This document shows positions 8,571 through 16,436 of a stretch of 32,458 bases of DNA, in pieces. The stretch lies in NCBI RefSeq assembly GCF_019295435.1, contig NZ_WEKL01000050.1, positions 1 through 32,458 on the forward strand, given 5' to 3'. Numbering within the stretch: position 1 is the stretch's first letter; each line of letters begins with the position of its first letter. The position numbers and the translations under genes are program-made. The stretch comes from Aquimarina litoralis (lineage in GTDB: Bacteria; Bacteroidota; Bacteroidia; Flavobacteriales; Flavobacteriaceae). The notes below the pieces were generated by a model. That model had not been told where the DNA came from and ran no database searches. It was given only the letters and a program-made list of their open reading frames with translations.

Positions 8571-10034
8571 ATGGGAAAGACAACTGGATTTTTAGAATTT
8601 GAAAGAGAGATTGAACAGTATCAGCCTGTTAAAGATCGTATAAAAGGATATAAGGAGTTTACGGTTCCAATGACCGAAAGTAAACTTAAGAATCAAGGAG
8701 CGAGATGTATGGATTGCGGAATTCCGTTTTGCCATAGTGGATGTCCATTAGGAAATCTTATTCCAGATTTCAATGATGCGGTGTACCGTGGAAAATGGGA
8801 AAAAGCTACTCGCATACTACACTCTACTAATAATTTTCCGGAATTTACAGGAAGATTATGTCCAGCACCTTGTGAAGAAGCTTGTGTATTAGGAATTAAT
8901 GAAGATCCTGTTACTATAGAAAATATCGAAAAGAACATTGTTGAAGAAGCCTTCAAGAATGGATGGATTAAGGCTAACCCTCCTAAAGAAAGAACGGGCA
9001 AAACAGTAGCTGTTATCGGATCAGGACCTGCAGGATTAGCTACAGCACAACAATTAAACAGAGCTGGTCATTTAGTAACGGTTTTTGAAAGAGATGAAAA
9101 AGTTGGAGGATTACTTCGATACGGAATTCCAGATTTTAAAATGGAAAAAAACGTTATCGACCGTAGAATTGCTGTTTTAGAAGAAGAAGGAATTGTTTTT
9201 AAAACAAACACCTTTATCGGAAAAGATATAAAAGCAGATACCTTAAAAGCAGATTTTGATGCAGTTGTACTATGTACAGGGGCAACGGTTCGCAGAAATC
9301 TTCCTGTAAAAGGATCTGATTTGAAAGGAGTTGTTCAAGCGATGGATTTTCTACCACAAAATAATCGTAGAGTAGATGGCATCACGGATTTAGGTGAAGA
9401 GATTTTAGCAACAGATAAAGATGTTATCGTTATTGGAGGAGGAGATACAGGATCTGATTGTATTGGTACTTCAGTACGTCATGGAGCTACTTCAGTTACT
9501 AATTTTGAAATTATGGGTAAAGGAACTACGGCGAGACCTGCGAATCAGCCTTGGCCGTTTTGGCCAATGAGATTGCGTACGAGTTCATCTCATCAAGAAG
9601 GAGTAGAACGTAATTGGAGTATTTCTACTAAGGAATTTTTAGGAGATGAAGATGGAAACCTTAGAGGATTAATAACATCTGAAGTAGAATGGATCAAAGA
9701 AAATGGACGGTTTACTCTAAAAGAAGTTCCTAATACTGAAAAGGAATGGAAATGTGAGTTAGCATTACTTGCACTTGGATTTACAGGTTCAGAACCTACT
9801 ATTGCAGAACAGTTAGGCATTGATATGGATGCTAGAACAAATATCAAAGCTACTGAAGAGAACTATGCTACAAATGTAAAAGGAGTTTTCGCTGCTGGAG
9901 ATACCAGAAGAGGACAATCCCTAATCGTTTGGGCCATAGCCGAAGGAAGACAAGCTGCCTATCATGTAGATACATATTTAATGGGAAGTTCTAATCTACC
10001 ACTTAAAGGAGAAGGAGATTTACCAAGAATTTAG
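8571..10034 (+). CDS. gltD: Glutamate synthase small subunit, NADPH-oxidising
   Basis: The 487-residue flavoprotein passes electrons from NADPH through FAD and iron-sulfur centres to GltB. The N-terminal cysteine-rich domain shows the expected spacing: Cys46, Cys49, Cys54 and Cys58 (CMDCGIPFCHSGC), then Cys97, Cys101 and Cys105 (CPAPCEEAC). These hold two 4Fe-4S clusters. The FAD-binding Rossmann motif GSGPAGLA is at about residues 150-157, and the NAD(P)H motif IGGGDTGSD comes later. The C-terminal ATNVKGVFAAGDTRRGQSLIVWAIAEGR is the usual FAD-contacting end of the family. It starts 12 bp after gltB and is followed by a strong terminator. Confidence 0.98.
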   Translation: MGKTTGFLEFEREIEQYQPVKDRIKGYKEFTVPMTESKLKNQGARCMDCGIPFCHSGCPLGNLIPDFNDAVYRGKWEKATRILHSTNNFPEFTGRLCPAPCEEACVLGINEDPVTIENIEKNIVEEAFKNGWIKANPPKERTGKTVAVIGSGPAGLATAQQLNRAGHLVTVFERDEKVGGLLRYGIPDFKMEKNVIDRRIAVLEEEGIVFKTNTFIGKDIKADTLKADFDAVVLCTGATVRRNLPVKGSDLKGVVQAMDFLPQNNRRVDGITDLGEEILATDKDVIVIGGGDTGSDCIGTSVRHGATSVTNFEIMGKGTTARPANQPWPFWPMRLRTSSSHQEGVERNWSISTKEFLGDEDGNLRGLITSEVEWIKENGRFTLKEVPNTEKEWKCELALLALGFTGSEPTIAEQLGIDMDARTNIKATEENYATNVKGVFAAGDTRRGQSLIVWAIAEGRQAAYHVDTYLMGSSNLPLKGEGDLPRI

Positions 10035-10071
10035 TTTTTTTAGAATCTAATATTCAATATTAGTGTTAATT

Positions 10072-10110
10072 AAAGGCTGCTAGTGAGTGTATGTACTAGC
10101 AGCCTTTTTT
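10072..10110. terminator. Terminator after gltBD, possibly shared with the convergent LytTR gene
   Basis: A 13-bp perfect stem (AAAGGCTGCTAGT / ACTAGCAGCCTTT) has a 10-nt loop and continues into a T-run on the plus strand. It sits between the ends of gltD (plus) and the response-regulator gene (minus). On the minus strand it is followed by TTTAATTAA, so weaker bidirectional function is plausible. Confidence 0.9.
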
Positions 10111-10115
10111 ATAAC

Positions 10116-10850
10116 TTATTTTTTAAGAATCTTATTATGTACAATTTTTTCCATTATTTCAGATTTGTAGTTTCTTCCTAGCGGGATATGATGTGATCCG
10201 ATGGTAATTCCTTCTGTTTCTATAGATTCTATTTTATGGATACAAACGATGTATGATTTATGAACCTGAAGAAAAACTCCTGAATCAAGCTGCTTAGCAA
10301 CTTCTTTTAAAGGAATTAAAGAGAGATACTTTTTTCCATCAGATGTATGAAATGCTACATAGTTTTGCATCGATTTGATGAATAAAATATCATCAAAATA
10401 TATTTTTTTATAACTATTATCGCATTTTATAAAAACGTAATCTGAAGCAGAACTTTCGTTATTTGATGTGCTTTTAGTCTTATTTTCAAGTAATAGATAT
10501 TGTTCTTTTACTTTACACACAGCTTTAAAAAACCGAGTAAAGGTAATAGGCTTCAGTAAATAATCCATTACATCTAAATCAAAACCTTCTAATGCATAGT
10601 TAGGAAAAGCCGTTGTAATGATGACCATAGGCTTTGATTTCATAGATTTTAAGAATTCTATCCCATTCATTCTGGGCATTTGAATATCCAGAAATAATAG
10701 ATCTGCTTCATGCGCATTTTTAATTTTTGTGATTTCTAAAGGATTGGCACAACATCCATGTAGTTCTAAAAAATCTACTTCTGCAATATAATTCGAAATG
10801 CATTCTCTAGCTAAGGGTTCATCGTCAATCACAATACATTTTAAAACCAT
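10116..10850 (-). CDS. LytTR-family response regulator transcription factor
   Basis: The 244-residue protein has an N-terminal receiver domain. Its acidic pair is at Asp9-Asp10, the phospho-acceptor is Asp55 (LLFLDIQMPRMNG), and the conserved lysine is Lys100 (YLLKPI). A linker of polar residues at about 118-133 leads to a LytTR DNA-binding domain (about 140-240) with VFIKCDNSYKKIYFDDILFIKS and the typical FLQVHKSYIV. LytTR proteins bind direct repeats and often control exported proteins. The gene starts 10 bp after the histidine kinase, so the two form an operon. The divergent cluster of exported NTF2-like proteins is a plausible target. That link is inferred from arrangement alone. Confidence 0.95.
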   Translation of the reverse strand: MVLKCIVIDDEPLARECISNYIAEVDFLELHGCCANPLEITKIKNAHEADLLFLDIQMPRMNGIEFLKSMKSKPMVIITTAFPNYALEGFDLDVMDYLLKPITFTRFFKAVCKVKEQYLLLENKTKSTSNNESSASDYVFIKCDNSYKKIYFDDILFIKSMQNYVAFHTSDGKKYLSLIPLKEVAKQLDSGVFLQVHKSYIVCIHKIESIETEGITIGSHHIPLGRNYKSEIMEKIVHNKILKK

Positions 10851-10860
10851 ATTTTTATTT

Positions 10861-12024
10861 TTAAGATTGTAAGGAAGTTATAGGATTGATAACTGATTCC
10901 GAAGACATTATAGAAAGGGGTTGTAACAATAACTGAAGCTCTATGGTAAATATTTTATCAGTTTTATTAATGTCTAGTTGATATTGGTTATTATATACCA
11001 AATCTAATCTTCGTCTTACGTTTTTTAAACCGATACCACTATTTTTCATCAAATCTTCGGCATTATAATTATCATAACTATTGATCGAATTTGTTATTCG
11101 GAAAAGAATGTTTTCTTCTTGACAATAAAGTTCAATTTCAATCCAGTTTTTTTGATCTTCTCCTTGCGAAACATGTTTAAAAGCATTTTCTACAAATGGC
11201 ATTAGAATAAATGGAGCAATTGAGATATTACCATATGCTTGGTCTTTAATGGTAGTTGAGACTTTAACTGTTTTATCTAATCTTAATTTTCCAAGATTGA
11301 TAAAATTCTTTAAGTAATTAATTTCCTTTTCTAAAGGAATTTTAGATTCATTACATTCATAAAGCTGATATCTCATCAAATCAGAAAAATTAGCCAAAGA
11401 CTCTGAAGCCATGTCCGGGTTTTTATGAATTAGTACAAAAATTGAGTTGATCGTGTTAAATAAAAAGTGCGGATTAAACTGTGATTTTAGAAATTTAAGT
11501 TCAGTTTCAATTTTTTCTTTCTCTAGCAATTGCTGCTGTTGTTGAGATTTTATCCAGTTTTTGGTGAGTTTGATACTCATTGCCAGTGTCATACTGGCTA
11601 AAGTGGAAGATATAGGGCCTGATCTTAAGAGTTTAGAAAAACTCTGGTTATCAAATAGCTCTGCAACAGTAGAATTCGCTACATACGCAGTAACATAATA
11701 TCCTGAGGTAAGGATGAGTACAGTTACTAATATCGTTAAAGCGAAAAAAACTAGGTATTTTAGGTATTCTCTTTTTTCGAGAAATTTAGGGATGAGGTAG
11801 TATAGATTAAAATATACCGCTGCTGCCTGGAAAACAAAATAGAATAGAAATTTTGTATTGTAAGGAGAAAAGAAAATATTATACGCGGCTTCCTTAGCAC
11901 TACCAATACCAATAGCCCACCACATATAGTGATACACAAACCAAAAAAGAAGATGATGCGCTTTATAACGATATAAAACGTTCAGTATTTTAGAATTTTT
12001 GAAAGTATCTAAAGATATTGACAT
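10861..12024 (-). CDS. LytS/YehU-type sensor histidine kinase
   Basis: This 387-residue inner-membrane kinase has four predicted membrane segments, at about residues 24-42, 58-76, 88-114 and 138-153. A glutamine-rich coiled-coil linker (QQQQQLLEKEKIETEL) connects them to the His_kinase domain. The phospho-acceptor is His186 in LKSQFNPHFLFNTINSI. The catalytic part has the N-box PFVENAFKH (Asn280) and a G-box, GIGLKNVRRRL. There is no large periplasmic sensor domain, so the signal is probably sensed in or near the membrane. It is the first gene of the two-gene operon with the LytTR regulator. Confidence 0.95.
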   Translation of the reverse strand: MSISLDTFKNSKILNVLYRYKAHHLLFWFVYHYMWWAIGIGSAKEAAYNIFFSPYNTKFLFYFVFQAAAVYFNLYYLIPKFLEKREYLKYLVFFALTILVTVLILTSGYYVTAYVANSTVAELFDNQSFSKLLRSGPISSTLASMTLAMSIKLTKNWIKSQQQQQLLEKEKIETELKFLKSQFNPHFLFNTINSIFVLIHKNPDMASESLANFSDLMRYQLYECNESKIPLEKEINYLKNFINLGKLRLDKTVKVSTTIKDQAYGNISIAPFILMPFVENAFKHVSQGEDQKNWIEIELYCQEENILFRITNSINSYDNYNAEDLMKNSGIGLKNVRRRLDLVYNNQYQLDINKTDKIFTIELQLLLQPLSIMSSESVINPITSLQS

Positions 12025-12093
12025 GCCTATATTTCTTACAACTCATTAAAATAATAAAATAGTTTTTTAAACCTTTATCTCGAATAAGATTTA

Positions 12094-12208
12094 TTGATCA
12101 ACATACTAAAATTATTGACGAAAAGTGGTTATTGGGTTTTTAAAAAGTAATTCTGCTTATAAAATCCAAAAATTCGTCAAATATCAATTCTTCGATGGGT
12201 TTGATCAA
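12094..12208. promoter_or_regulatory. Nested dyad elements in the kinase / NTF2-cluster divergent region
   Basis: Two copies of the 8-bp palindrome TTGATCAA (12094-12101 and 12201-12208) flank an inverted pair TTGACGAA (12115-12122) and TTCGTCAA (12173-12180). The two nested pairs share nearly the same centre, near 12148-12151. They lie in the 247-bp gap between the divergent kinase and NTF2-like genes, where both promoters must lie. Regulatory function is inferred. Confidence 0.35.
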
Positions 12209-12271
12209 TTTTAGAGTCTAACGTCCTTGTTTTCAAGATATTTTAGCCGAAACCATAAAAACAAAAGGATT

Positions 12272-13213
12272 ATGAGACTTATAAAAATGATCTTGTTTTA
12301 TGTGTTTTTGGCTAGTATCAATTTTCAGGATATAACAGCTAAAACACTTTCAATCAAAAACATAAGCATAGAAACGAAGTTAACCCAATTTATAAATGAT
12401 TACAATAAAGGAATGCAAACGGCAAATGCTGAAATCATAGTACAACATTATGATAAAGAAATGTATTTGATGCCTGCTTTTCAAAAGACTCTTTTAGGTA
12501 AGGATAATGCATTGATATACCACAAGGCTTTTTTCGATCGATTTGAGATCATAGCTTATGAACGAAAGAATTTTGAAACCTTAGACTTAGGTCCTCAACT
12601 CTGTGTACTTGGTGAATTTAAAATGAAAGTTCGATTAAAAGAAGGAACAAAAGTTGAAGAATTAAATGGAAAGTATATGAATATATGGAAGAAAGAGAAG
12701 GGCGATGTTTCTCTGATTTCTGAAATATGGAACTACAACCATCATACAGACCTTACAGATCAGCTTAAGTTTGATACAATTCCAGGAACAGTGCTTGCTT
12801 ATCAGGGACATCTTCCTATAAATAATAATATACGATTTGAAATTGCATCTATAAATCATTTCACAGAAGAGTTCATTGCTCATAGAGATCATATGCTATG
12901 GATGCAGTTGTATGCAGAGGATGCAATTGCATTGTTTAGCTACAAACCTGTATTTAAAGATAGGAATATGTTAGATCAATTTATAAAAGATCATGTTGCA
13001 GAACTTCCGATTTTTGAGAAACTCGATATACGAAATAATTATATCAATGATTTGGGAGAATATGTGGTGAATTATGCTAGTCATATAGCGAATTGGCGCA
13101 ATAATGAATATTCAGGAATCAGTACGGGAAAAGGAATAAAAATATGGCGAAGAGCAGCTAATGGTACTCTCAAAATAGTTAGGCAAATTTCTACCTATGA
13201 TTATAACTATTAA
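12272..13213 (+). CDS. Exported protein with two NTF2/SnoaL-like domains
   Basis: I chose the ATG at 12272, preceded by AAAAGGAT, over an upstream TTG. It gives a clean signal sequence (MRLIKMILFYVFLASINFQ). The 313-residue product seems to hold two alpha+beta cone folds of the NTF2/SnoaL type: an N-terminal one at about 35-150 (FINDYNKGM, then GKYMNIWKKEKG) and a C-terminal one at about 185-310 ending GKGIKIWRRAANGTLKIVRQI. The family includes both enzymes and binding proteins, so no reaction can be assigned. It is a distant paralogue of the lipoprotein at 14834-15742, sharing the GKY(M/L)N(I/V)WKK and WRR...L(K/R)I.RQI motifs. It heads a same-strand cluster opposite a two-component system and is probably periplasmic. 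Confidence 0.8.
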   Translation: MRLIKMILFYVFLASINFQDITAKTLSIKNISIETKLTQFINDYNKGMQTANAEIIVQHYDKEMYLMPAFQKTLLGKDNALIYHKAFFDRFEIIAYERKNFETLDLGPQLCVLGEFKMKVRLKEGTKVEELNGKYMNIWKKEKGDVSLISEIWNYNHHTDLTDQLKFDTIPGTVLAYQGHLPINNNIRFEIASINHFTEEFIAHRDHMLWMQLYAEDAIALFSYKPVFKDRNMLDQFIKDHVAELPIFEKLDIRNNYINDLGEYVVNYASHIANWRNNEYSGISTGKGIKIWRRAANGTLKIVRQISTYDYNY

Positions 13214-13228
13214 TTTAAAAGTTGACCA

Positions 13229-14290
13229 ATGAAGTATTCCAAAATTGCATTATTCTCTCTTTTCATAGTGTTTTTCTTTAATGTTACTTCTGCGCAATAT
13301 AGAATGAAAGGAAACGTCGTAGAGGAGACAATTCAATCTACTGTTTTAAGAGCCAATAAAATTGGATTAAACACTAGTAGAGATATCAAAATTTATCTTC
13401 CGCCAGGTTATTCATCATCAAGAAAAAAATATCCCGTAGTTTATTATTTACATAGTCTTTTTGAAAATATAGATCGTGTGGTTTCTGATCAAAAGACCCC
13501 AGAAATTATAGATAAAAGTATTGAAAAGGGGATAACAAAAGAATTTGTTTTTGTAGTAGCAGACTTCAGTTCCCCTACAGTAGGAAGTTTGTATGAAAAT
13601 TCTAGTACAAGTGGTTTATGGCTAGATTTTATTAGCAAAGAATTAGTCCCTTTTATTGATGGAAAGTATAGAACTATTTCTGATAAAGATAGTAGAGCTG
13701 TATTTGGGCATTTTATGGGTGGGAGAGGAGCTTTGAAAGTTGCTATGGAATATCCTAAAATGTTCGGTATTGTATATGCATTGCATCCGGTTGCAACCGG
13801 TTCTGGATATCTTCCTAGAATTTCTTTGGGTGTAGATTGGGAAAAGATCCATCAAGCCAAATCATTTGAAGAAGTAGGTGATGATATACGAACTAAAATT
13901 TTTGCTAGTGTTTGTCAAGCATTTCTTCCTAATGCTAACAGAGCTCCCTTATATTGTGATTTTCTATTTGAAAAAGATGAAAATGGAGCACTCCAACTGG
14001 ATCCCAATAATGTAAGAAAAGAGCAAAAAGAGTTTCATTTAGATGAACGATTAGATCATTACGCAGAGAATTTAAGAAGTCTCAAAGCAATAGCATTTGA
14101 TTGGGCAAGATTTGATCAAACACAAGATCATGTGATTTCTAATCGAAGATTTAGTAAAAAATTAATGGATTTAGGAGTTGACCATGTAGGAGTAGAGTTT
14201 GTGGGTGATCCATGGAATAAATATTGGGGAGATGAAGGTCGTATCGCTACAAGAGTTTTACCTTTTTTAAATAAACATTTATCGTTTTAA
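13229..14290 (+). CDS. Exported esterase-fold (Esterase D-like) protein lacking the catalytic serine
   Basis: The 353-residue product has a signal peptide (residues 1-22, ending TSAQ) and the alpha/beta-hydrolase esterase pattern: strand IKIYLPPGY, core strand YPVVYYLHS, and WLDFISKELVPFID before the nucleophile elbow. The elbow reads GHFMGGRGA at 160-168, where active relatives have GHSMGG. Phe162 (codon TTT) therefore replaces the nucleophilic serine. Near the C-terminus, where relatives keep the catalytic histidine (GDH.N-like), the sequence is GDPWNKYWGDEGR with no histidine. The fold is otherwise intact, with no frameshift and a full-length frame. It may be a pseudoenzyme used for binding. 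It starts 15 bp after the NTF2-like gene, indicating co-transcription. Confidence 0.82.
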   Translation: MKYSKIALFSLFIVFFFNVTSAQYRMKGNVVEETIQSTVLRANKIGLNTSRDIKIYLPPGYSSSRKKYPVVYYLHSLFENIDRVVSDQKTPEIIDKSIEKGITKEFVFVVADFSSPTVGSLYENSSTSGLWLDFISKELVPFIDGKYRTISDKDSRAVFGHFMGGRGALKVAMEYPKMFGIVYALHPVATGSGYLPRISLGVDWEKIHQAKSFEEVGDDIRTKIFASVCQAFLPNANRAPLYCDFLFEKDENGALQLDPNNVRKEQKEFHLDERLDHYAENLRSLKAIAFDWARFDQTQDHVISNRRFSKKLMDLGVDHVGVEFVGDPWNKYWGDEGRIATRVLPFLNKHLSF

Positions 14291-14306
14291 TACCAAAGTT
14301 ATAAGT

Positions 14307-14777
14307 ATGATGATATATAATCGAATCCCAATATTCTTAGTTCTTTCATTCCTTTTTTTGCAATGTACTCATATAGAAGAAAATCCTAAATTTTCTTTAG
14401 AACAGGATCAGAAATCTGTAAAAGCTATCTTAGAAGTATTAGATGACCATAGTATTTCTACAGAAGATAAAATGATCGTATGGGTGGATGATCTAGTACA
14501 TATGGCTCCGAATCATCCATTAATTTCTGATAAACCTACACTGATAGCGCATATTGAAAAGGAAAAAGAATACGGGTTAGCGGATATGAAACATGAAATT
14601 TTAGAAATGCATTCTTATGATAAAATCGTGGTAATGCATGGAAGCGTAACAGGAATGTTTTACCCGTCGAACATGCAAAAACCTGTCGCTTTTAGTACTA
14701 AAAACATGTTCGTCTTCAGAAGAATGGAAGATAACTCTTTAAAAATATGGAAGGTAATCTTTAATATGAATTCATAG
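14307..14777 (+). CDS. NTF2/SnoaL-like (DUF4440-type) lipoprotein
   Basis: This 156-residue protein begins with a lipoprotein signal; the hydrophobic stretch ends LFLQC, making Cys20 the likely lipidation site. One NTF2-like domain follows, from the helix QKSVKAILEVLDDHS through the DDLVHMAPNHPLISDKPTLIAHI segment typical of DUF4440/SnoaL proteins. It ends with strand VFRRMEDNSLKIWKVIFNMN, the usual 'W k i' finish. It starts 16 bp after the esterase-like gene, so it should be in the same transcript. The ligand or reaction is unknown. A second ATG directly follows the first. Confidence 0.8.
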   Translation: MMIYNRIPIFLVLSFLFLQCTHIEENPKFSLEQDQKSVKAILEVLDDHSISTEDKMIVWVDDLVHMAPNHPLISDKPTLIAHIEKEKEYGLADMKHEILEMHSYDKIVVMHGSVTGMFYPSNMQKPVAFSTKNMFVFRRMEDNSLKIWKVIFNMNS

Positions 14778-14833
14778 GTGAAATTCAGTAGTATGTATTT
14801 TCTATAAAATATTATCCACTAAATCAAAAAACA

Positions 14834-15742
14834 ATGAAAAAACACATAGTTTTTACCCTAGTTATAATGTTAGTCGTAGCTTGTAATAATTCCAAAAACA
14901 AAAAGCAAGAAGATCCTAAAAATGCGATATCAGTTGAGAATCTTTTGACAGTGTATAATCAAAAGATAATAGATGCAGCAAAAACCAAATCCTTTGAAGT
15001 AATAGAAGAATTGTATGATCAAGAATCCTTATTAATGACCGATTATAACCCTTTAATAGAAGGTAATCAAAACATTAAAACATATTACAATACAATATTT
15101 AATAGAAATGGTGTAAAGGAATATGATAGAAAAACTGTAGATATTTTAGAATTTCCAAATAGAATTATTGAAATAGGATTATTTACCAAAGTATTTGCAG
15201 ACGAAACAAAAGTGAAAGGAAAATACTTGAATGTATGGAAGAAAGATAGTAAAAAGAAACTGAAATTAAGAGCAGAATCTTTTGGCTACCTTCAACCTAT
15301 AGATGACCCAACTGTATTTTTAGTACCCGAAGCGAGCAATAAGATTCCTAACCCAATCCAAGCACCAAGGGAGTTAGCTGCGTACTCCGCTTTGGGTAAA
15401 AGTAATGTAAAAGCAAGAATTCCAGAAAGAACTGCCGATTCCTATACCGATGATGCGATGTACTTACCATTTGCTGATACTATTAAAACCGGAAAGTCCG
15501 TTTTGATAGAACATTATAAAGGGTATTATAAACATCCAGCAACCATAGATTCCATTGAAATAATGACTTATGCCTATGATAAAGTAGGTGATGGGTATAT
15601 TAAATATGGTGGTTTTTATGTGGATTGGTCAGTTCCAGGATATTCAGGAAATAGCACTGGAACAGGGATTTCTTACTGGCGTAGGGGAAAAGATAATTCA
15701 CTTAGAATACACAGACAAATAGGATTACACATACATAAGTAA
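14834..15742 (+). CDS. Lipoprotein with two NTF2/SnoaL-like domains
   Basis: The 302-residue protein has a lipobox (VVAC, Cys17) followed by a lysine-rich spacer. Two NTF2-like domains follow: about 35-150 (LLTVYNQKIIDA... GKYLNVWKKD) and about 180-300 (ELAAYSALGKSN... GTGISYWRRGKDNSLRIHRQI). The layout and end motifs mirror the exported protein at 12272-13213, so the two genes probably arose by duplication. The start lies 56 bp after the previous gene. Both domains keep the 'W+..d.sl+I' C-terminal strand. No catalytic role can be assigned. Confidence 0.8.
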   Translation: MKKHIVFTLVIMLVVACNNSKNKKQEDPKNAISVENLLTVYNQKIIDAAKTKSFEVIEELYDQESLLMTDYNPLIEGNQNIKTYYNTIFNRNGVKEYDRKTVDILEFPNRIIEIGLFTKVFADETKVKGKYLNVWKKDSKKKLKLRAESFGYLQPIDDPTVFLVPEASNKIPNPIQAPRELAAYSALGKSNVKARIPERTADSYTDDAMYLPFADTIKTGKSVLIEHYKGYYKHPATIDSIEIMTYAYDKVGDGYIKYGGFYVDWSVPGYSGNSTGTGISYWRRGKDNSLRIHRQIGLHIHK

Positions 15743-15786
15743 AAGTGTAAACAATTCTTTTATAGATTTAATATAAACCTTAGTAA

Positions 15787-16353
15787 ATGAAAGTTGTTAT
15801 AAAATATTTTGTATTGATTTTAATGCTGAATTATGCAGAAGCATATGCACAAAAAGTAGCTATCGAATATGAATCGAATGGAAAAAATATGAATGATATT
15901 TCGAAAAATCCATTTGGTAAATTCGTAGGTGAGTGGACTCTTAAGGATGATAAATGGACTCATAACTGGGGAAATGGTACAGAAACTATTAATATTCCAA
16001 ATCATCATACTATTTCAAGAGGAATTAACACAGATAATAGTTTATTATCAATTATAGATGGACCTGAACCGAATGGACATATTTTTTGGTCTTATAATCC
16101 TAGAACAAAGGAGGTTTTTCATTTATCAAGTTTTGGAACTATTAGAGCAGGGAAAGGAAAAGGAACAATTGATGTAAACGGAAATGTAGAGCTAAAATTA
16201 ACTTTCGAGGGAGAAGCTGTTAATACATATAGGATTTACAATTACAAATGGATGAGTGAAGATGAATATCATATGAAATCGATTCAGTTCAACGAGAATG
16301 ATGAACCTACAGGACTTTTTTATGAAGGGACTTTTATACGGGTTAAAAAATAA
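15787..16353 (+). CDS. Exported DUF1579-like (calycin-type beta-barrel) protein
   Basis: The 188-residue product has a signal peptide ending near AEAYAQ. The mature part fits a small beta-barrel like DUF1579: it opens with KFVGEWTLKDDKW, passes GHIFWSYNPRTKEVFHLSSF and LKLTFEGEA, and ends with EDEYHMKSIQF...PTGLFYEGTFIRVKK. Proteins of this kind are thought to bind small ligands, but no ligand can be named. The gene is 44 bp after the second two-domain NTF2 lipoprotein and just before a terminator, so it is probably the last gene of the exported cluster. Confidence 0.7.
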   Translation: MKVVIKYFVLILMLNYAEAYAQKVAIEYESNGKNMNDISKNPFGKFVGEWTLKDDKWTHNWGNGTETINIPNHHTISRGINTDNSLLSIIDGPEPNGHIFWSYNPRTKEVFHLSSFGTIRAGKGKGTIDVNGNVELKLTFEGEAVNTYRIYNYKWMSEDEYHMKSIQFNENDEPTGLFYEGTFIRVKK

Positions 16354-16386
16354 AATGCTGTTAATGAGATCAATTAACAGCATTTT
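16352..16386. terminator. Terminator at the end of the exported-protein cluster, likely bidirectional
   Basis: A 13-bp perfect stem (AAAATGCTGTTAA / TTAACAGCATTTT) has a 9-nt loop. Its left arm overlaps the TAA stop of the DUF1579-like gene. On the minus strand it is followed by a T-rich tract, so it may also end the M56 protease transcript. Confidence 0.8.
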
Positions 16387-16436
16387 CAATGATTGATGAA
16401 TGTATAAGTGATTGGTTAGTTTGAAATATTGCTCAC

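Noticed and set aside
12227-12271. Upstream TTG start adding 15 residues to the first NTF2-like protein
   Set aside because: The extension is polar and basic and would bury the signal peptide; ATG 12272 has an AAAAGGAT before it.
13720-13760. Frameshift or read error at the esterase nucleophile elbow
   Set aside because: The frame is continuous on both sides with conserved residues. Only a codon difference (TTT for a serine codon) is seen, and the catalytic histidine is also missing, so one error is an unlikely explanation.
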